A stretch of 64,000 nt of DNA from Alcanivorax sp. (GTDB lineage: Bacteria; Pseudomonadota; Gammaproteobacteria; Pseudomonadales; Alcanivoracaceae): the NCBI RefSeq assembly GCF_019431375.1, contig NZ_CP080267.1, positions 3,620,539 to 3,684,538 of the forward strand, written 5' to 3'. Position 1 is the stretch's first letter. The number at the start of each line of letters is the position of its first letter. A model generated the notes under the pieces. It was given only the letters and a program-made list of their open reading frames with translations. It did no database searches and was not told the DNA's origin. Positions 44,470-53,826 of this stretch are shown here, piece after piece. Both the position numbers and the translations under genes were made by a program.

Positions 44470-45672
44470 ATGACACAGACAGAATGGTTGCCCGTCCCCG
44501 GTATCCGTCTTGCCGCTGTTGAGGCTGGCATCAAGAAGGCCAACCGCAAGGATCTGGTGGTGTTGGAGTTGGCCGAAGGTAGTCATGTCAGTGGTGTTTT
44601 CACCCTGAACCGTTTCTGCGCGGCGCCGGTGCAGGTGGCGAAAAGCCGTCTGGCGGCGGGGACTCCCAAGTACCTGATGATCAACACCGGTTATGCCAAT
44701 GCGGGTACCGGCAAGAAGGGAATGGAAAACTGCCTGGCCAGTTGTCGGTTGCTGGCCGAAGCGGCGAGCTGTGAAGAAGATCAGATTCTGCCGTACTCCA
44801 CCGGGGTGATCGGTGAGCAATTCCCGCTACCAGCGTTTGAAAAAGGCCTGCCCAAAGCACTGGCTGAACTGGATGAACATCACTGGGGACGCGCATCGGA
44901 AGGCATTATGACCACCGATACCTATCCCAAGCTAACCAGTCGTCGGGTCGAGATTGACGGGGTGCCGATTACCGTTACCGGTATGGCCAAGGGCTCGGGC
45001 ATGATCAAACCGAACATGGCCACCATGCTGGGCTTTATCGCCACCGATGCGCCGATCGCCAAACCGTTGCTGGATCAATGGGTGAAAGACTTGGCGGACA
45101 AGTCATTCAACCGGGTCACGGTGGATGGTGATACCTCCACCAATGATGCCTGCATGCTGATCAGCACCGGTGCGGCCCAGATGCCGGAAATCCAGACGCT
45201 GGATGACCATAGCCAGGTGCTGTATCAGGCGCTGGAAAGTGTCTTCGTTGAGCTGGCCCAGGCTCTGGTCCGTGATGGCGAAGGCGCCACCAAGTTTGTG
45301 GCGATAACTGTGACAGGCGCGGCCAGTGAATCCGACGCCCGCGTCGTGGCAGAAACCATCGCTCATTCGCCGCTGGTGAAGACCGCCCTGTTTGCTTCCG
45401 ACCCCAACTGGGGCCGTATCCTTGCTGCTATTGGTAGGGCCCCCATTGCGTTTCTGGACGTGGACAAGGTCAACGTCTGGCTGGACGACCTGTTGCTGGT
45501 GGAGCAGGGCGGTGTGGCGGACAGCTATGAAGAAGCGAAAGGGGCAGCAGTGATGGCCCAGCCGGAGATCAGTATTCGTGCGGATCTGGCCAGCGGTGAT
45601 GCCGAGTGCACCGTGTGGACCTGTGATTTCAGCTACGATTACGTGAAGATCAATGCGGAATATCGCACATGA
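44470..45672 (+). CDS. argJ: Glutamate N-acetyltransferase / amino-acid acetyltransferase ArgJ
   Basis: A 400-residue enzyme of the acetyl-recycling arginine pathway. It carries the self-cleavage site in KGSGMIKPNMATMLGF, where the Thr of MAT-ML becomes the N-terminal nucleophile of the beta chain. DGDTSTNDACML and the conserved GRILAAIGRAP also match. The ATG at 44470 has AAGGA upstream. Whether it is also active with acetyl-CoA (bifunctional) cannot be judged here. Confidence 0.95.
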   Translation: MTQTEWLPVPGIRLAAVEAGIKKANRKDLVVLELAEGSHVSGVFTLNRFCAAPVQVAKSRLAAGTPKYLMINTGYANAGTGKKGMENCLASCRLLAEAASCEEDQILPYSTGVIGEQFPLPAFEKGLPKALAELDEHHWGRASEGIMTTDTYPKLTSRRVEIDGVPITVTGMAKGSGMIKPNMATMLGFIATDAPIAKPLLDQWVKDLADKSFNRVTVDGDTSTNDACMLISTGAAQMPEIQTLDDHSQVLYQALESVFVELAQALVRDGEGATKFVAITVTGAASESDARVVAETIAHSPLVKTALFASDPNWGRILAAIGRAPIAFLDVDKVNVWLDDLLLVEQGGVADSYEEAKGAAVMAQPEISIRADLASGDAECTVWTCDFSYDYVKINAEYRT

Positions 45673-45678
45673 TTTAGT

Positions 45679-45706
45679 GTCTGACGTCTGACGTCTGACG
45701 TCTGAC
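45679..45706. repeat. Heptamer tandem array, unit GTCTGAC, 4 perfect copies
   Basis: Four exact copies of GTCTGAC begin 6 bases after the argJ stop codon. Confidence 0.9.
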
Positions 45707-45725
45707 GCAAAACGCCGTAGCCTCT

Positions 45726-45751
45726 GTGGGAGCTATGCTTGCATGGCGAAC
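45726..45751. repeat. REP-like element
   Basis: GTGGGAGCTATGCTTGCATGGCGAAC is an imperfect palindrome (GCTATGC/GCATGGC) of the same family as the elements at 39921 and 47731, and resembles the short intergenic REP units common in pseudomonad-like genomes. Confidence 0.6.
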
Positions 45752-45823
45752 GTGCTCGCGACGTTCATCCGCTGTTGCGCCTGCGGGCGTGACACTTCCG
45801 ACGCTCCTGAAGAAACCTTGTTT

Positions 45824-46783
45824 ATGACCGCAACCACTCCTGCCATCACCGTCGTTGCCGCCATCATCCGCGGCAACGACGGTCGTATCTGCCTGAGCAA
45901 GCGCCCGGACCACAAGCATCAAGGTGGTCGCTGGGAGTTTCCCGGCGGCAAGGTGGAGCCCGGGGAGCCCCTTTCGACAGCCCTGGCCAGGGAGCTGGAG
46001 GAAGAGCTGGGTATGCAGGCGGCCATTTCCTCCCCGTTCATGACCATTGCCCACCAGTACGAAGACCTGCACGTCACCCTGCATTTTCGCGATGTCACTG
46101 CCTGGCAGGGCGAGCCTGCGGGCCGTGAAGGTCAGCAGGTGGCCTGGTTCGAGATTCCCCAGCTACCAACGTTGGAGTTTCCAGCGGCAAACCGACCCGT
46201 GGTGACGGCGATTACCTTGCCCGGCCAACTTGCCATCGCGCCGGATAACCTGGGTCTGGAGGCACTGAAGGCCGGTATTGATCGTCTGGATGCTGCCGCC
46301 ACAGGCTTGTATCTGCGCCAGTGGAGCGAGCATGCGGCACTTCCGGAGATTCTGTCGCTGTGTCAGGAGAAGGGCATCAAGGTATGGTTGCGGGCTTCAT
46401 CGGCGAAGCAGGTGGAGCTGGCCTCTTCGCAAGGCGTCTTCGGGCTGCATCTGCCCGGGACCGTCTTGATGGATTGCCAGAAGCGACCGGATTTCCCCGG
46501 CGTAGTATCGGCGGCCTGTCACCGCCGTGAGGCCCTGGAAAAGGCGGTGTCCCTGGGGCTGGATATGGCGCTGGTTTCTCCGGTGAAAACCACGGCCAGC
46601 CATCCTGATCGTGCTCCTCTTGGCTGGCAACAGGCGGGGGAATGGATCACCGGGTTGCCGCTGGCATGCTATGGGCTGGGTGGCGTTACGCCAGCGGATC
46701 TGCAAACGGCCCGCCAGCATGGTGCCATCGGCGTGGCAGGCATCCGCGCCTTCTGGCCAGATGCTGCTCCTGCGCTGATGTAG
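45824..46783 (+). CDS. Nudix (MutT-like) pyrophosphohydrolase fused to a ThiE-like domain
   Basis: A 319-residue two-domain protein. The N-terminal MutT part has the Nudix box GGKVEPGEPLSTALARELEEEL (about residues 38-60) and cleans 8-oxo-dGTP in homologues. The C-terminal part (about 140-319) is a TIM-barrel resembling thiamine-phosphate synthase, with VFGLHLPG, SAACHRREALEKAVSLGLDMALVSPVKTTASHP and YGLGGVTPADLQTARQHGAIGVAGIRAFW. This fusion is common in pseudomonad-like bacteria. The second domain's activity is unproven. The start ATG follows only a weak ribosome site. Confidence 0.88.
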   Translation: MTATTPAITVVAAIIRGNDGRICLSKRPDHKHQGGRWEFPGGKVEPGEPLSTALARELEEELGMQAAISSPFMTIAHQYEDLHVTLHFRDVTAWQGEPAGREGQQVAWFEIPQLPTLEFPAANRPVVTAITLPGQLAIAPDNLGLEALKAGIDRLDAAATGLYLRQWSEHAALPEILSLCQEKGIKVWLRASSAKQVELASSQGVFGLHLPGTVLMDCQKRPDFPGVVSAACHRREALEKAVSLGLDMALVSPVKTTASHPDRAPLGWQQAGEWITGLPLACYGLGGVTPADLQTARQHGAIGVAGIRAFWPDAAPALM

Positions 46784-46906
46784 GGTGTAGTTCGTCGCAA
46801 GCATCCTGAATGCATGATGTCGGGCCAGTATTTGGGCGCCGTCACCTTGTTAGAGCAGGCTGCACGCTTTGCGTGCAGTTCAAGTAACAGCCCATCCGTT
46901 AGACGA

Positions 46907-47098
46907 TCAAAACTCCTCAAAATCCCCGGGTGCATTGTCATCACCGGGGATCGCATGGCGCTCTGCCGCCCAGTCGCCCAGATCGATCAGCTTGCAACGC
47001 TCTGAACAGAATGGGCGCCAGGGATTATTGTCCCAGCGGGTGAGGGATTTGCACTGGGGGCAGGGATAGGTGCGGGTGGTGTTATTGGTCTCAGACAT
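46907..47098 (-). CDS. yacG: DNA gyrase inhibitor YacG
   Basis: A 63-residue zinc-finger protein. Zinc ligands are CPQC (about residue 13) and CSERC (about residue 31), followed by the YacG signature KLIDLGDWAAERHAIPG. It binds GyrB and blocks DNA binding by gyrase in E. coli. It follows coaE by 2 bases, the conserved pilD-coaE-yacG order. Confidence 0.95.
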   Translation of the reverse strand: MSETNNTTRTYPCPQCKSLTRWDNNPWRPFCSERCKLIDLGDWAAERHAIPGDDNAPGDFEEF

Positions 47099-47100
47099 GT

Positions 47101-47700
47101 TCAGAGTGCGTTGGCCATTTTCAGATAGCGTTGGTGCAGGTCCATCAGTTGCTCATGAAATGCCTGCAGCGAACCGTGATTCTCAACCACATCGTCGGCC
47201 TGGTCCAGGCGTTTGGTTCTTTCCATCTGGGCTTTCATGATGGCGGCAACCTGGTCTTCAGGCACATGGTCGCGTTCCATGGTGCGCTGCACCTGCAGCT
47301 CTGCGGGTGCATCAATCACCAGAATACGGTCCACCAGATTTTTCTGGCTGGTCTCCAGCAGCAGCGGGGAAACCAGTACGGTATAGGGTGACTGACTGGC
47401 CGCAATCTGCCGTTGCAGCTCCTCGCCGATGGCGGGGTGGGTGATGCCTTCAAGCACCTTCAGGGCATCCGCATCCGCAAATACGATTTCGCGCAGGGCG
47501 CGACGATCCAGAGCACCATCCTCGGTGAGTACATGGCTGCCAAAATGTTCGGCGATACGATCAAGCGCGGCCTGGCCGGGCTCTACCACTACCCGCGATG
47601 CCAGATCTGCGTCCACAATGGTGATGCCCTGCTGGGCGAGGAAATCCGTGGCAGCGGTCTTGCCACTACCAATGCCACCAGTCAGGCCGACTACGAACAT
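47101..47700 (-). CDS. coaE: Dephospho-CoA kinase CoaE
   Basis: A 199-residue P-loop kinase for the last step of coenzyme A synthesis. It starts MFVVGLTGGIGSGKTAATDFL, with DADLASR after it and the family region RRALREIVFADADALKVLEGITHPAI. The ATG at 47700 has GGAG upstream; a longer in-frame start is not needed. Confidence 0.95.
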   Translation of the reverse strand: MFVVGLTGGIGSGKTAATDFLAQQGITIVDADLASRVVVEPGQAALDRIAEHFGSHVLTEDGALDRRALREIVFADADALKVLEGITHPAIGEELQRQIAASQSPYTVLVSPLLLETSQKNLVDRILVIDAPAELQVQRTMERDHVPEDQVAAIMKAQMERTKRLDQADDVVENHGSLQAFHEQLMDLHQRYLKMANAL

Positions 47701-47730
47701 GCACACTCCAGACGGGTTTTCTCCGGCGCT

Positions 47731-47755
47731 GGAGCCTTGCTCGCAAGGCGAATCC
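47731..47755. repeat. REP-like element
   Basis: GGAGCCTTGCTCGCAAGGCGAATCC, an imperfect palindrome (GCCTTGC/GCAAGGC) of the GGAGC-GCGAA family seen also at 45726. Confidence 0.55.
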
Positions 47756-47793
47756 AAAGCTCCAACAGAAAATTATCAAGGGAATGTTGTCAG

Positions 47794-47824
47794 CTGTTAA
47801 CTATTCACTGTTAACTATTAACTG
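47794..47824. repeat. Heptamer tandem array CTGTTAA/CTATTCA overlapping the pilD stop
   Basis: CTGTTAA CTATTCA CTGTTAA CTATTAA CTG, about 4.4 units. The stop codon of minus-strand pilD (47818-47820) lies inside the array. It is the same unit family as at 20591. Confidence 0.82.
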
Positions 47825-48738
47825 ATCCTAAACATCCCCAGATACGAGCTGACGATGGTATCGCCCCACAGCAATGCAATCCAGCCAGCGGCGGCGAGAT
47901 AGGGGCCGAAAGGAATCTGGGTGCGCTTTTCACCGCCAAAGAGCGCGGCGAGTAGGGCGAAGACCAGCCCCACCACTGAAGAAAGCAGAATAATCAGTGG
48001 CAGATACTGCCAGCCCACCCAGGCACCCAGGGCGGCGAGCAGCTTGAAGTCGCCATAGCCCATACCTTCCTTGCCGGTGAGCAGCTTGAACAGCCAGTAC
48101 ACACTCCACAGGGACAGGTAGCCGGCCATAGCACCCACTACCGCATCTGGCAGGGAAACCGGCGATACACCAAGCAGCGCCGCCAGCAGACCCGCCCACA
48201 TTAGTGGGTAATTCATGCTGTCCGGCAGCAGGGTGGTGTCCGCGTCAATCAAGGCCGCCGCCAGCAGGGTCCATGTGGCAAACAGTGTGAAGATCAGCCA
48301 GGGGCCGTACCCGAAGTGCCAGGCACACAGACCCGCCAGCAGGCCACTGGTCACTTCAATGATCGGGTAACGCTTGCTGATCGGTGTTGCACAGCCTTTG
48401 CACCTGCCTTTCAGTGCCAGCCAGCTCACCACCGGAATATTTTCATACCAGGCAATGGCGTGGCTGCACTTGGGGCAGCGGGAGCGCGGAGTGACCAGAT
48501 TGAAGATCCCCTCATCCTCCTCTGCGGGCAGCTCCAGAATTTCCCGTGCTTCCTGCTTCCAGCTACGCTCCATCATTACCGGCAGGCGGTAAATGACGAC
48601 ATTGAGAAAACTGCCAACCAGCAACCCCAGAAAAACACAAAGCCCAACCAGCAGGGTTGGGCTTGTGGAGAGTAGCTCCAATGTATTTTGCAGCGAGATA
48701 GGGGCCGAAAGGAATCTGGGTGCGCTTTTCACCGCCAA
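47818..48738 (-). CDS. pilD: Prepilin peptidase / N-methyltransferase PilD, downstream copy (native ATG lost)
   Basis: This frame holds all PilD domains and the native C-terminus. The zinc pairs are CPKC and CKGC, the catalytic aspartates lie in LIDADTTLLPD and GYGDFKLLAALGAW, and about eight membrane helices are present. PilD cleaves class III leaders and methylates the new N-terminal Phe. The native first codon ATG is replaced by CTG at 48693 because of the 799-bp duplication. The frame continues back to a TTG at 48738, adding 15 residues that come from the repeat in another frame. In an unduplicated gene the protein would be about 291 residues. Confidence 0.85.
   Translation of the reverse strand: MAVKSAPRFLSAPISLQNTLELLSTSPTLLVGLCVFLGLLVGSFLNVVIYRLPVMMERSWKQEAREILELPAEEDEGIFNLVTPRSRCPKCSHAIAWYENIPVVSWLALKGRCKGCATPISKRYPIIEVTSGLLAGLCAWHFGYGPWLIFTLFATWTLLAAALIDADTTLLPDSMNYPLMWAGLLAALLGVSPVSLPDAVVGAMAGYLSLWSVYWLFKLLTGKEGMGYGDFKLLAALGAWVGWQYLPLIILLSSVVGLVFALLAALFGGEKRTQIPFGPYLAAAGWIALLWGDTIVSSYLGMFRIS
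47894..48692. repeat. Tandem duplication unit 1 (799 bp) in pilD
   Basis: This 799-bp segment is repeated directly at 48693-49491. I compared long stretches and found no differences. The unit covers almost all of pilD except the first codon and the last 25 or so residues. Since 799 is not a multiple of three, the duplication shifts the frame. Confidence 0.95.
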
Positions 48739-49492
48739 AGAGCGCGGCGAGTAGGGCGAAGACCAGCCCCACCACTGAAGAAAGCAGAATAATCAGTGGC
48801 AGATACTGCCAGCCCACCCAGGCACCCAGGGCGGCGAGCAGCTTGAAGTCGCCATAGCCCATACCTTCCTTGCCGGTGAGCAGCTTGAACAGCCAGTACA
48901 CACTCCACAGGGACAGGTAGCCGGCCATAGCACCCACTACCGCATCTGGCAGGGAAACCGGCGATACACCAAGCAGCGCCGCCAGCAGACCCGCCCACAT
49001 TAGTGGGTAATTCATGCTGTCCGGCAGCAGGGTGGTGTCCGCGTCAATCAAGGCCGCCGCCAGCAGGGTCCATGTGGCAAACAGTGTGAAGATCAGCCAG
49101 GGGCCGTACCCGAAGTGCCAGGCACACAGACCCGCCAGCAGGCCACTGGTCACTTCAATGATCGGGTAACGCTTGCTGATCGGTGTTGCACAGCCTTTGC
49201 ACCTGCCTTTCAGTGCCAGCCAGCTCACCACCGGAATATTTTCATACCAGGCAATGGCGTGGCTGCACTTGGGGCAGCGGGAGCGCGGAGTGACCAGATT
49301 GAAGATCCCCTCATCCTCCTCTGCGGGCAGCTCCAGAATTTCCCGTGCTTCCTGCTTCCAGCTACGCTCCATCATTACCGGCAGGCGGTAAATGACGACA
49401 TTGAGAAAACTGCCAACCAGCAACCCCAGAAAAACACAAAGCCCAACCAGCAGGGTTGGGCTTGTGGAGAGTAGCTCCAATGTATTTTGCAT
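48563..49492 (-). pseudogene. pilD: pilD upstream copy, with native ATG but frameshifted C-terminus
   Basis: It starts at the native ATG (49492) 3 bases after pilC and encodes normal PilD for about the first 266 residues, including both aspartate motifs. At the repeat junction (48693/48692) the frame shifts into about 43 unrelated residues and stops at 48563, so the C-terminal helix is lost. If the duplication is real, this is probably a truncated enzyme; if it is an assembly error, this ATG belongs to the single true gene. Confidence 0.85.
48693..49491. repeat. Tandem duplication unit 2 (799 bp) in pilD
   Basis: A direct copy of 47894-48692 with zero spacer, ending one base inside the pilD start codon. 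Confidence 0.95.
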
Positions 49493-49495
49493 GTA

Positions 49496-50719
49496 TTAGC
49501 CTACAACGTTGCCCAGCTGGAAGATCGGCATGTACATGGCGATGATCAGACCGCCAATCACGACACCGAGCACACCCATGATGAGAGGTTCCATCATGCT
49601 GGTAAGGCCGTCTACGGCATTATCGACCTCATCCTCATAATAGAGCGCCACCTTTTCGAGCATGGCATCCAGGGCGCCGGACTCCTCGCCAATGGCGGTC
49701 ATTTGCAGTGCCATGGCAGGGAATACGCCAGTGGATCGCATGGCAAACTGGAGCTGTTGGCCGGTAGCAACATCTTCTTTGACTTGAAATACCGCATTTC
49801 GATAGACCACATTGCCGGTGGCGCCAGCACAGGCGTCCAGAGCTTCAATCAGGGGCACGCCAGCAGAGAAGGTGGTGGAAAGAGTTCGTGCATAACGGGC
49901 GATGGTGGACTTGAAAGCCAGGTCACCCACGATGGGCATCTTCAGGATCATTCTATCAAGTGAATTGGCGAATGCAGTTGAGCGTTTTTTCAGCTGTGTG
50001 AAGCCAATAACGAAAACAATTATACCTACCAGAATGAACAGGAAGTTTGCCTGTAGCCCCTTTGAGAGCCCGATGACAAACTGAGTGAAAGCGGGTAGCT
50101 CAGCACCAAAGCCTGCAAACAACTCCTCAAAAACAGGCACAACTTTGAGCAATAGAATTGCAGTTACAATGACAGCAGCGCCGACAACGACCATGGGGTA
50201 TTTCATGGCCTTCTTGATTTTCATCTTCAGCGCTTCACTTTTTTCCTTGTAGATGGCAACCCGGTCTAGCATGGTTTCCAATGCGCCGGATTGTTCGCCG
50301 GCATCAATCAGGCTGCAATAAAGGTCGTCAAATTGGTCTGGATGCTTGGATAGTGCACCTGCGAAGTTGTTGCCTCCTTCTACGTCTACCTTGAGCTTTA
50401 AAACCAGCTCCTTCATGGAGGGATTTTCGAGGCCATCTGCAACAATCTCAAATGCCTGAACAAGGGGGACGCCCGCTTTCATCATGGTGGCCATCTGGCG
50501 GGTAAAGAGGGCGATATCCATGGGCTTGATTTTTTTCTTGCCGCCCAGGTGTATTTCCCGCTTCCGAACCACTTTCTTGGCGTTGATGCCTTGTTTGCGG
50601 AGCTCCGCCTTGACCACTGAGGGGGCCTTGCCGGTTGCTTCGCCCTTGACCTTGGTGCCTTTGCGGTCTGTGCCTTCGTAGATGAAGGTAACGTTTTTCT
50701 GTGCTGCTTTGCTGGCCAT
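49496..50719 (-). CDS. pilC: Type IV pilus inner-membrane platform protein PilC
   Basis: A 407-residue GspF/PilC platform protein with two GspF domains (about residues 75-198 and 278-400) and three membrane helices, including YPMVVVGAAVIVTAILLLKVV and the C-terminal LIMGVLGVVIGGLIIAMYMPIF. It couples the PilB and PilT ATPases to pilin polymerisation. Length is normal. It sits 3 bases before the pilD ATG. This is the complete copy; the first 297 or so residues are repeated in the chimera upstream. Confidence 0.95.
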   Translation of the reverse strand: MASKAAQKNVTFIYEGTDRKGTKVKGEATGKAPSVVKAELRKQGINAKKVVRKREIHLGGKKKIKPMDIALFTRQMATMMKAGVPLVQAFEIVADGLENPSMKELVLKLKVDVEGGNNFAGALSKHPDQFDDLYCSLIDAGEQSGALETMLDRVAIYKEKSEALKMKIKKAMKYPMVVVGAAVIVTAILLLKVVPVFEELFAGFGAELPAFTQFVIGLSKGLQANFLFILVGIIVFVIGFTQLKKRSTAFANSLDRMILKMPIVGDLAFKSTIARYARTLSTTFSAGVPLIEALDACAGATGNVVYRNAVFQVKEDVATGQQLQFAMRSTGVFPAMALQMTAIGEESGALDAMLEKVALYYEDEVDNAVDGLTSMMEPLIMGVLGVVIGGLIIAMYMPIFQLGNVVG

Positions 50720-51739
50720 AATTAATGTCCACTCGTTACACGGCTGACTTCTTCAAGGCTGGTCACGCCGTGCATGACTTTCACCAGACCTGAACGATAC
50801 AGATCATTAAATCCATCCTTTCGACACTGGTCACCAATTTCCAGGGAGTTTCCTTCTTCCATGATGATGCGGGAAATGCCATCAGTAATCTTCACCACTT
50901 CGTAAATGCCCACCCGACCCTTGTAGCCGTTCTTGCATTTGTCGCAACCTTGGGGGCCGTAAACGGTAAAAGCAGATCCCAGGTCGTCATCCGTGAAGCC
51001 CATTTCCAGCAGCGATTGCTTGGGAATATCCACCTGGGTCTTGCAGTGTTCGCAAAGGCGGCGGGCCAACCGCTGGGCGATGATCAATATGACCGACGTA
51101 GCAATATTGAACGAGGGGACGCCCATGTTGCGAAGACGGGTAAGGGTTTCCGGTGCGCTGTTGGTGTGAAGGGTTGATAATACCAGGTGTCCGGTCTGCG
51201 CTGCCTTGATGGCGATGTTGGCAGTTTCCAGATCGCGGATTTCCCCCACCAGGATTACATCCGGATCCTGTCGAAGAAAAGCTCGCAGTGCAGCAGAAAA
51301 GTCCATTCCCTGCTTGGGGTTCACGTTCACCTGGTTAACGCCTTCCAGGTTGATTTCCACAGGGTCTTCAGCTGTGGAAATATTGCGCTCCGGCGTGTTG
51401 AGAATATTGACCCCGGTGTACAGAGAAACGGTTTTCCCGGAACCAGTGGGGCCGGTTACCAGAATCATGCCCTGGGGTTTTTGTAGAGCATCCATATATA
51501 GCTGTTTCTGGTCTTCATCGTAACCCAGTGCATCAATGCCCATCTTGGCAGATTCGGGATCAAGGATCCGCAGTACAATCTTTTCGCCGAAGAGTGTGGG
51601 GCAAGTGTTGACGCGGAAGTCGATGGCCCGGGTCTTGGAGATCTTCAGTTTGATCCGTCCATCCTGGGGAACACGCCGTTCTGAGATGTCCAGCCGTGAC
51701 ATGACCTTGAGGCGTGCCGAGAGCTTGCTGGCAATGTTG
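49827..51739. repeat. Direct repeat unit A, period 2,087 bp (pilC 5' part plus pilB 3' part)
   Basis: About 1,913 bp that recur at 51914-53826 with a constant offset of 2,087 bases; I saw no difference in the stretches compared. It runs from inside pilC (about residue 297) back through its start and into the pilB C-terminal half. Confidence 0.93.
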
Positions 51740-52806
51740 CGGCAGCCATGGCAGTGGTTGCTTCCGCTTTCTGGATCGCATGCAAACTGGAGCTGTAATT
51801 GAAGTCCACCAACATCTTCCTTCACGCCGTGCATGACTTTCACCAGACCTGAACGGTACGAAAAGATCGGTAAATCCATCCTTTCGACACTGGTCACCAT
51901 TTTGAGCCACCTTGCACAGGCGTCCAGAGCTTCAATCAGGGGCACGCCAGCAGAGAAGGTGGTGGAAAGAGTTCGTGCATAACGGGCGATGGTGGACTTG
52001 AAAGCCAGGTCACCCACGATGGGCATCTTCAGGATCATTCTATCAAGTGAATTGGCGAATGCAGTTGAGCGTTTTTTCAGCTGTGTGAAGCCAATAACGA
52101 AAACAATTATACCTACCAGAATGAACAGGAAGTTTGCCTGTAGCCCCTTTGAGAGCCCGATGACAAACTGAGTGAAAGCGGGTAGCTCAGCACCAAAGCC
52201 TGCAAACAACTCCTCAAAAACAGGCACAACTTTGAGCAATAGAATTGCAGTTACAATGACAGCAGCGCCGACAACGACCATGGGGTATTTCATGGCCTTC
52301 TTGATTTTCATCTTCAGCGCTTCACTTTTTTCCTTGTAGATGGCAACCCGGTCTAGCATGGTTTCCAATGCGCCGGATTGTTCGCCGGCATCAATCAGGC
52401 TGCAATAAAGGTCGTCAAATTGGTCTGGATGCTTGGATAGTGCACCTGCGAAGTTGTTGCCTCCTTCTACGTCTACCTTGAGCTTTAAAACCAGCTCCTT
52501 CATGGAGGGATTTTCGAGGCCATCTGCAACAATCTCAAATGCCTGAACAAGGGGGACGCCCGCTTTCATCATGGTGGCCATCTGGCGGGTAAAGAGGGCG
52601 ATATCCATGGGCTTGATTTTTTTCTTGCCGCCCAGGTGTATTTCCCGCTTCCGAACCACTTTCTTGGCGTTGATGCCTTGTTTGCGGAGCTCCGCCTTGA
52701 CCACTGAGGGGGCCTTGCCGGTTGCTTCGCCCTTGACCTTGGTGCCTTTGCGGTCTGTGCCTTCGTAGATGAAGGTAACGTTTTTCTGTGCTGCTTTGCT
52801 GGCCAT
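50722..52806 (-). pseudogene. In-frame PilC-PilB chimera at a tandem duplication
   Basis: A 694-codon open frame. Residues 1-297 are PilC, ending at EALDACA. A block of about 60 scrambled residues follows, and from IASKLSARLKVMSRLD to the end it is PilB, including Walker A GPTGSGKTVSLYTG, LVGEIRDLETANIA and the C-terminal zinc cysteines. The real PilB N-terminal domain and PilC C-terminal domain are missing. It has the normal pilC start and normal pilB stop. I read it as the product of a duplication or misassembly, not as a functional fusion, but the open frame is noteworthy. Confidence 0.8.
51740..51913. other. Scrambled 174-bp junction between the 2,087-bp repeats
   Basis: Neither side of the repeat explains this block. 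It contains short patches of the pilC 3' part (for example GGATCGCATG, CAAACTGGAGCTGT, AACATCTTC) followed by patches of the pilB 3' end (CACGCCGTGCATGACTTTCA, ATCCATCCTTTCGACACTGG) with scattered differences. It looks like a consensus of reads from different repeat positions. Confidence 0.75.
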
Positions 52807-53826
52807 AATTAATGTCCACTCGTTACACGGCTGACTTCTTCAAGGCTGGTCACGCCGTGCATGACTTTCACCAGACCTGAACGATACAGATCATTAAATC
52901 CATCCTTTCGACACTGGTCACCAATTTCCAGGGAGTTTCCTTCTTCCATGATGATGCGGGAAATGCCATCAGTAATCTTCACCACTTCGTAAATGCCCAC
53001 CCGACCCTTGTAGCCGTTCTTGCATTTGTCGCAACCTTGGGGGCCGTAAACGGTAAAAGCAGATCCCAGGTCGTCATCCGTGAAGCCCATTTCCAGCAGC
53101 GATTGCTTGGGAATATCCACCTGGGTCTTGCAGTGTTCGCAAAGGCGGCGGGCCAACCGCTGGGCGATGATCAATATGACCGACGTAGCAATATTGAACG
53201 AGGGGACGCCCATGTTGCGAAGACGGGTAAGGGTTTCCGGTGCGCTGTTGGTGTGAAGGGTTGATAATACCAGGTGTCCGGTCTGCGCTGCCTTGATGGC
53301 GATGTTGGCAGTTTCCAGATCGCGGATTTCCCCCACCAGGATTACATCCGGATCCTGTCGAAGAAAAGCTCGCAGTGCAGCAGAAAAGTCCATTCCCTGC
53401 TTGGGGTTCACGTTCACCTGGTTAACGCCTTCCAGGTTGATTTCCACAGGGTCTTCAGCTGTGGAAATATTGCGCTCCGGCGTGTTGAGAATATTGACCC
53501 CGGTGTACAGAGAAACGGTTTTCCCGGAACCAGTGGGGCCGGTTACCAGAATCATGCCCTGGGGTTTTTGTAGAGCATCCATATATAGCTGTTTCTGGTC
53601 TTCATCGTAACCCAGTGCATCAATGCCCATCTTGGCAGATTCGGGATCAAGGATCCGCAGTACAATCTTTTCGCCGAAGAGTGTGGGGCAAGTGTTGACG
53701 CGGAAGTCGATGGCCCGGGTCTTGGAGATCTTCAGTTTGATCCGTCCATCCTGGGGAACACGCCGTTCTGAGATGTCCAGCCGTGACATGACCTTGAGGC
53801 GTGCCGAGAGCTTGCTGGCAATGTTG
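51914..53826. repeat. Direct repeat unit B, period 2,087 bp
   Basis: The second copy of 49827-51739. Its left end is the N-terminal part of the chimera's PilC, and its right end is in the intact pilB. Confidence 0.93.

Noticed and set aside
51740..51913. Site-specific recombination site between the pil repeats
   Set aside because: No inverted core or integrase nearby; patchy matches to two genes explain the sequence better.
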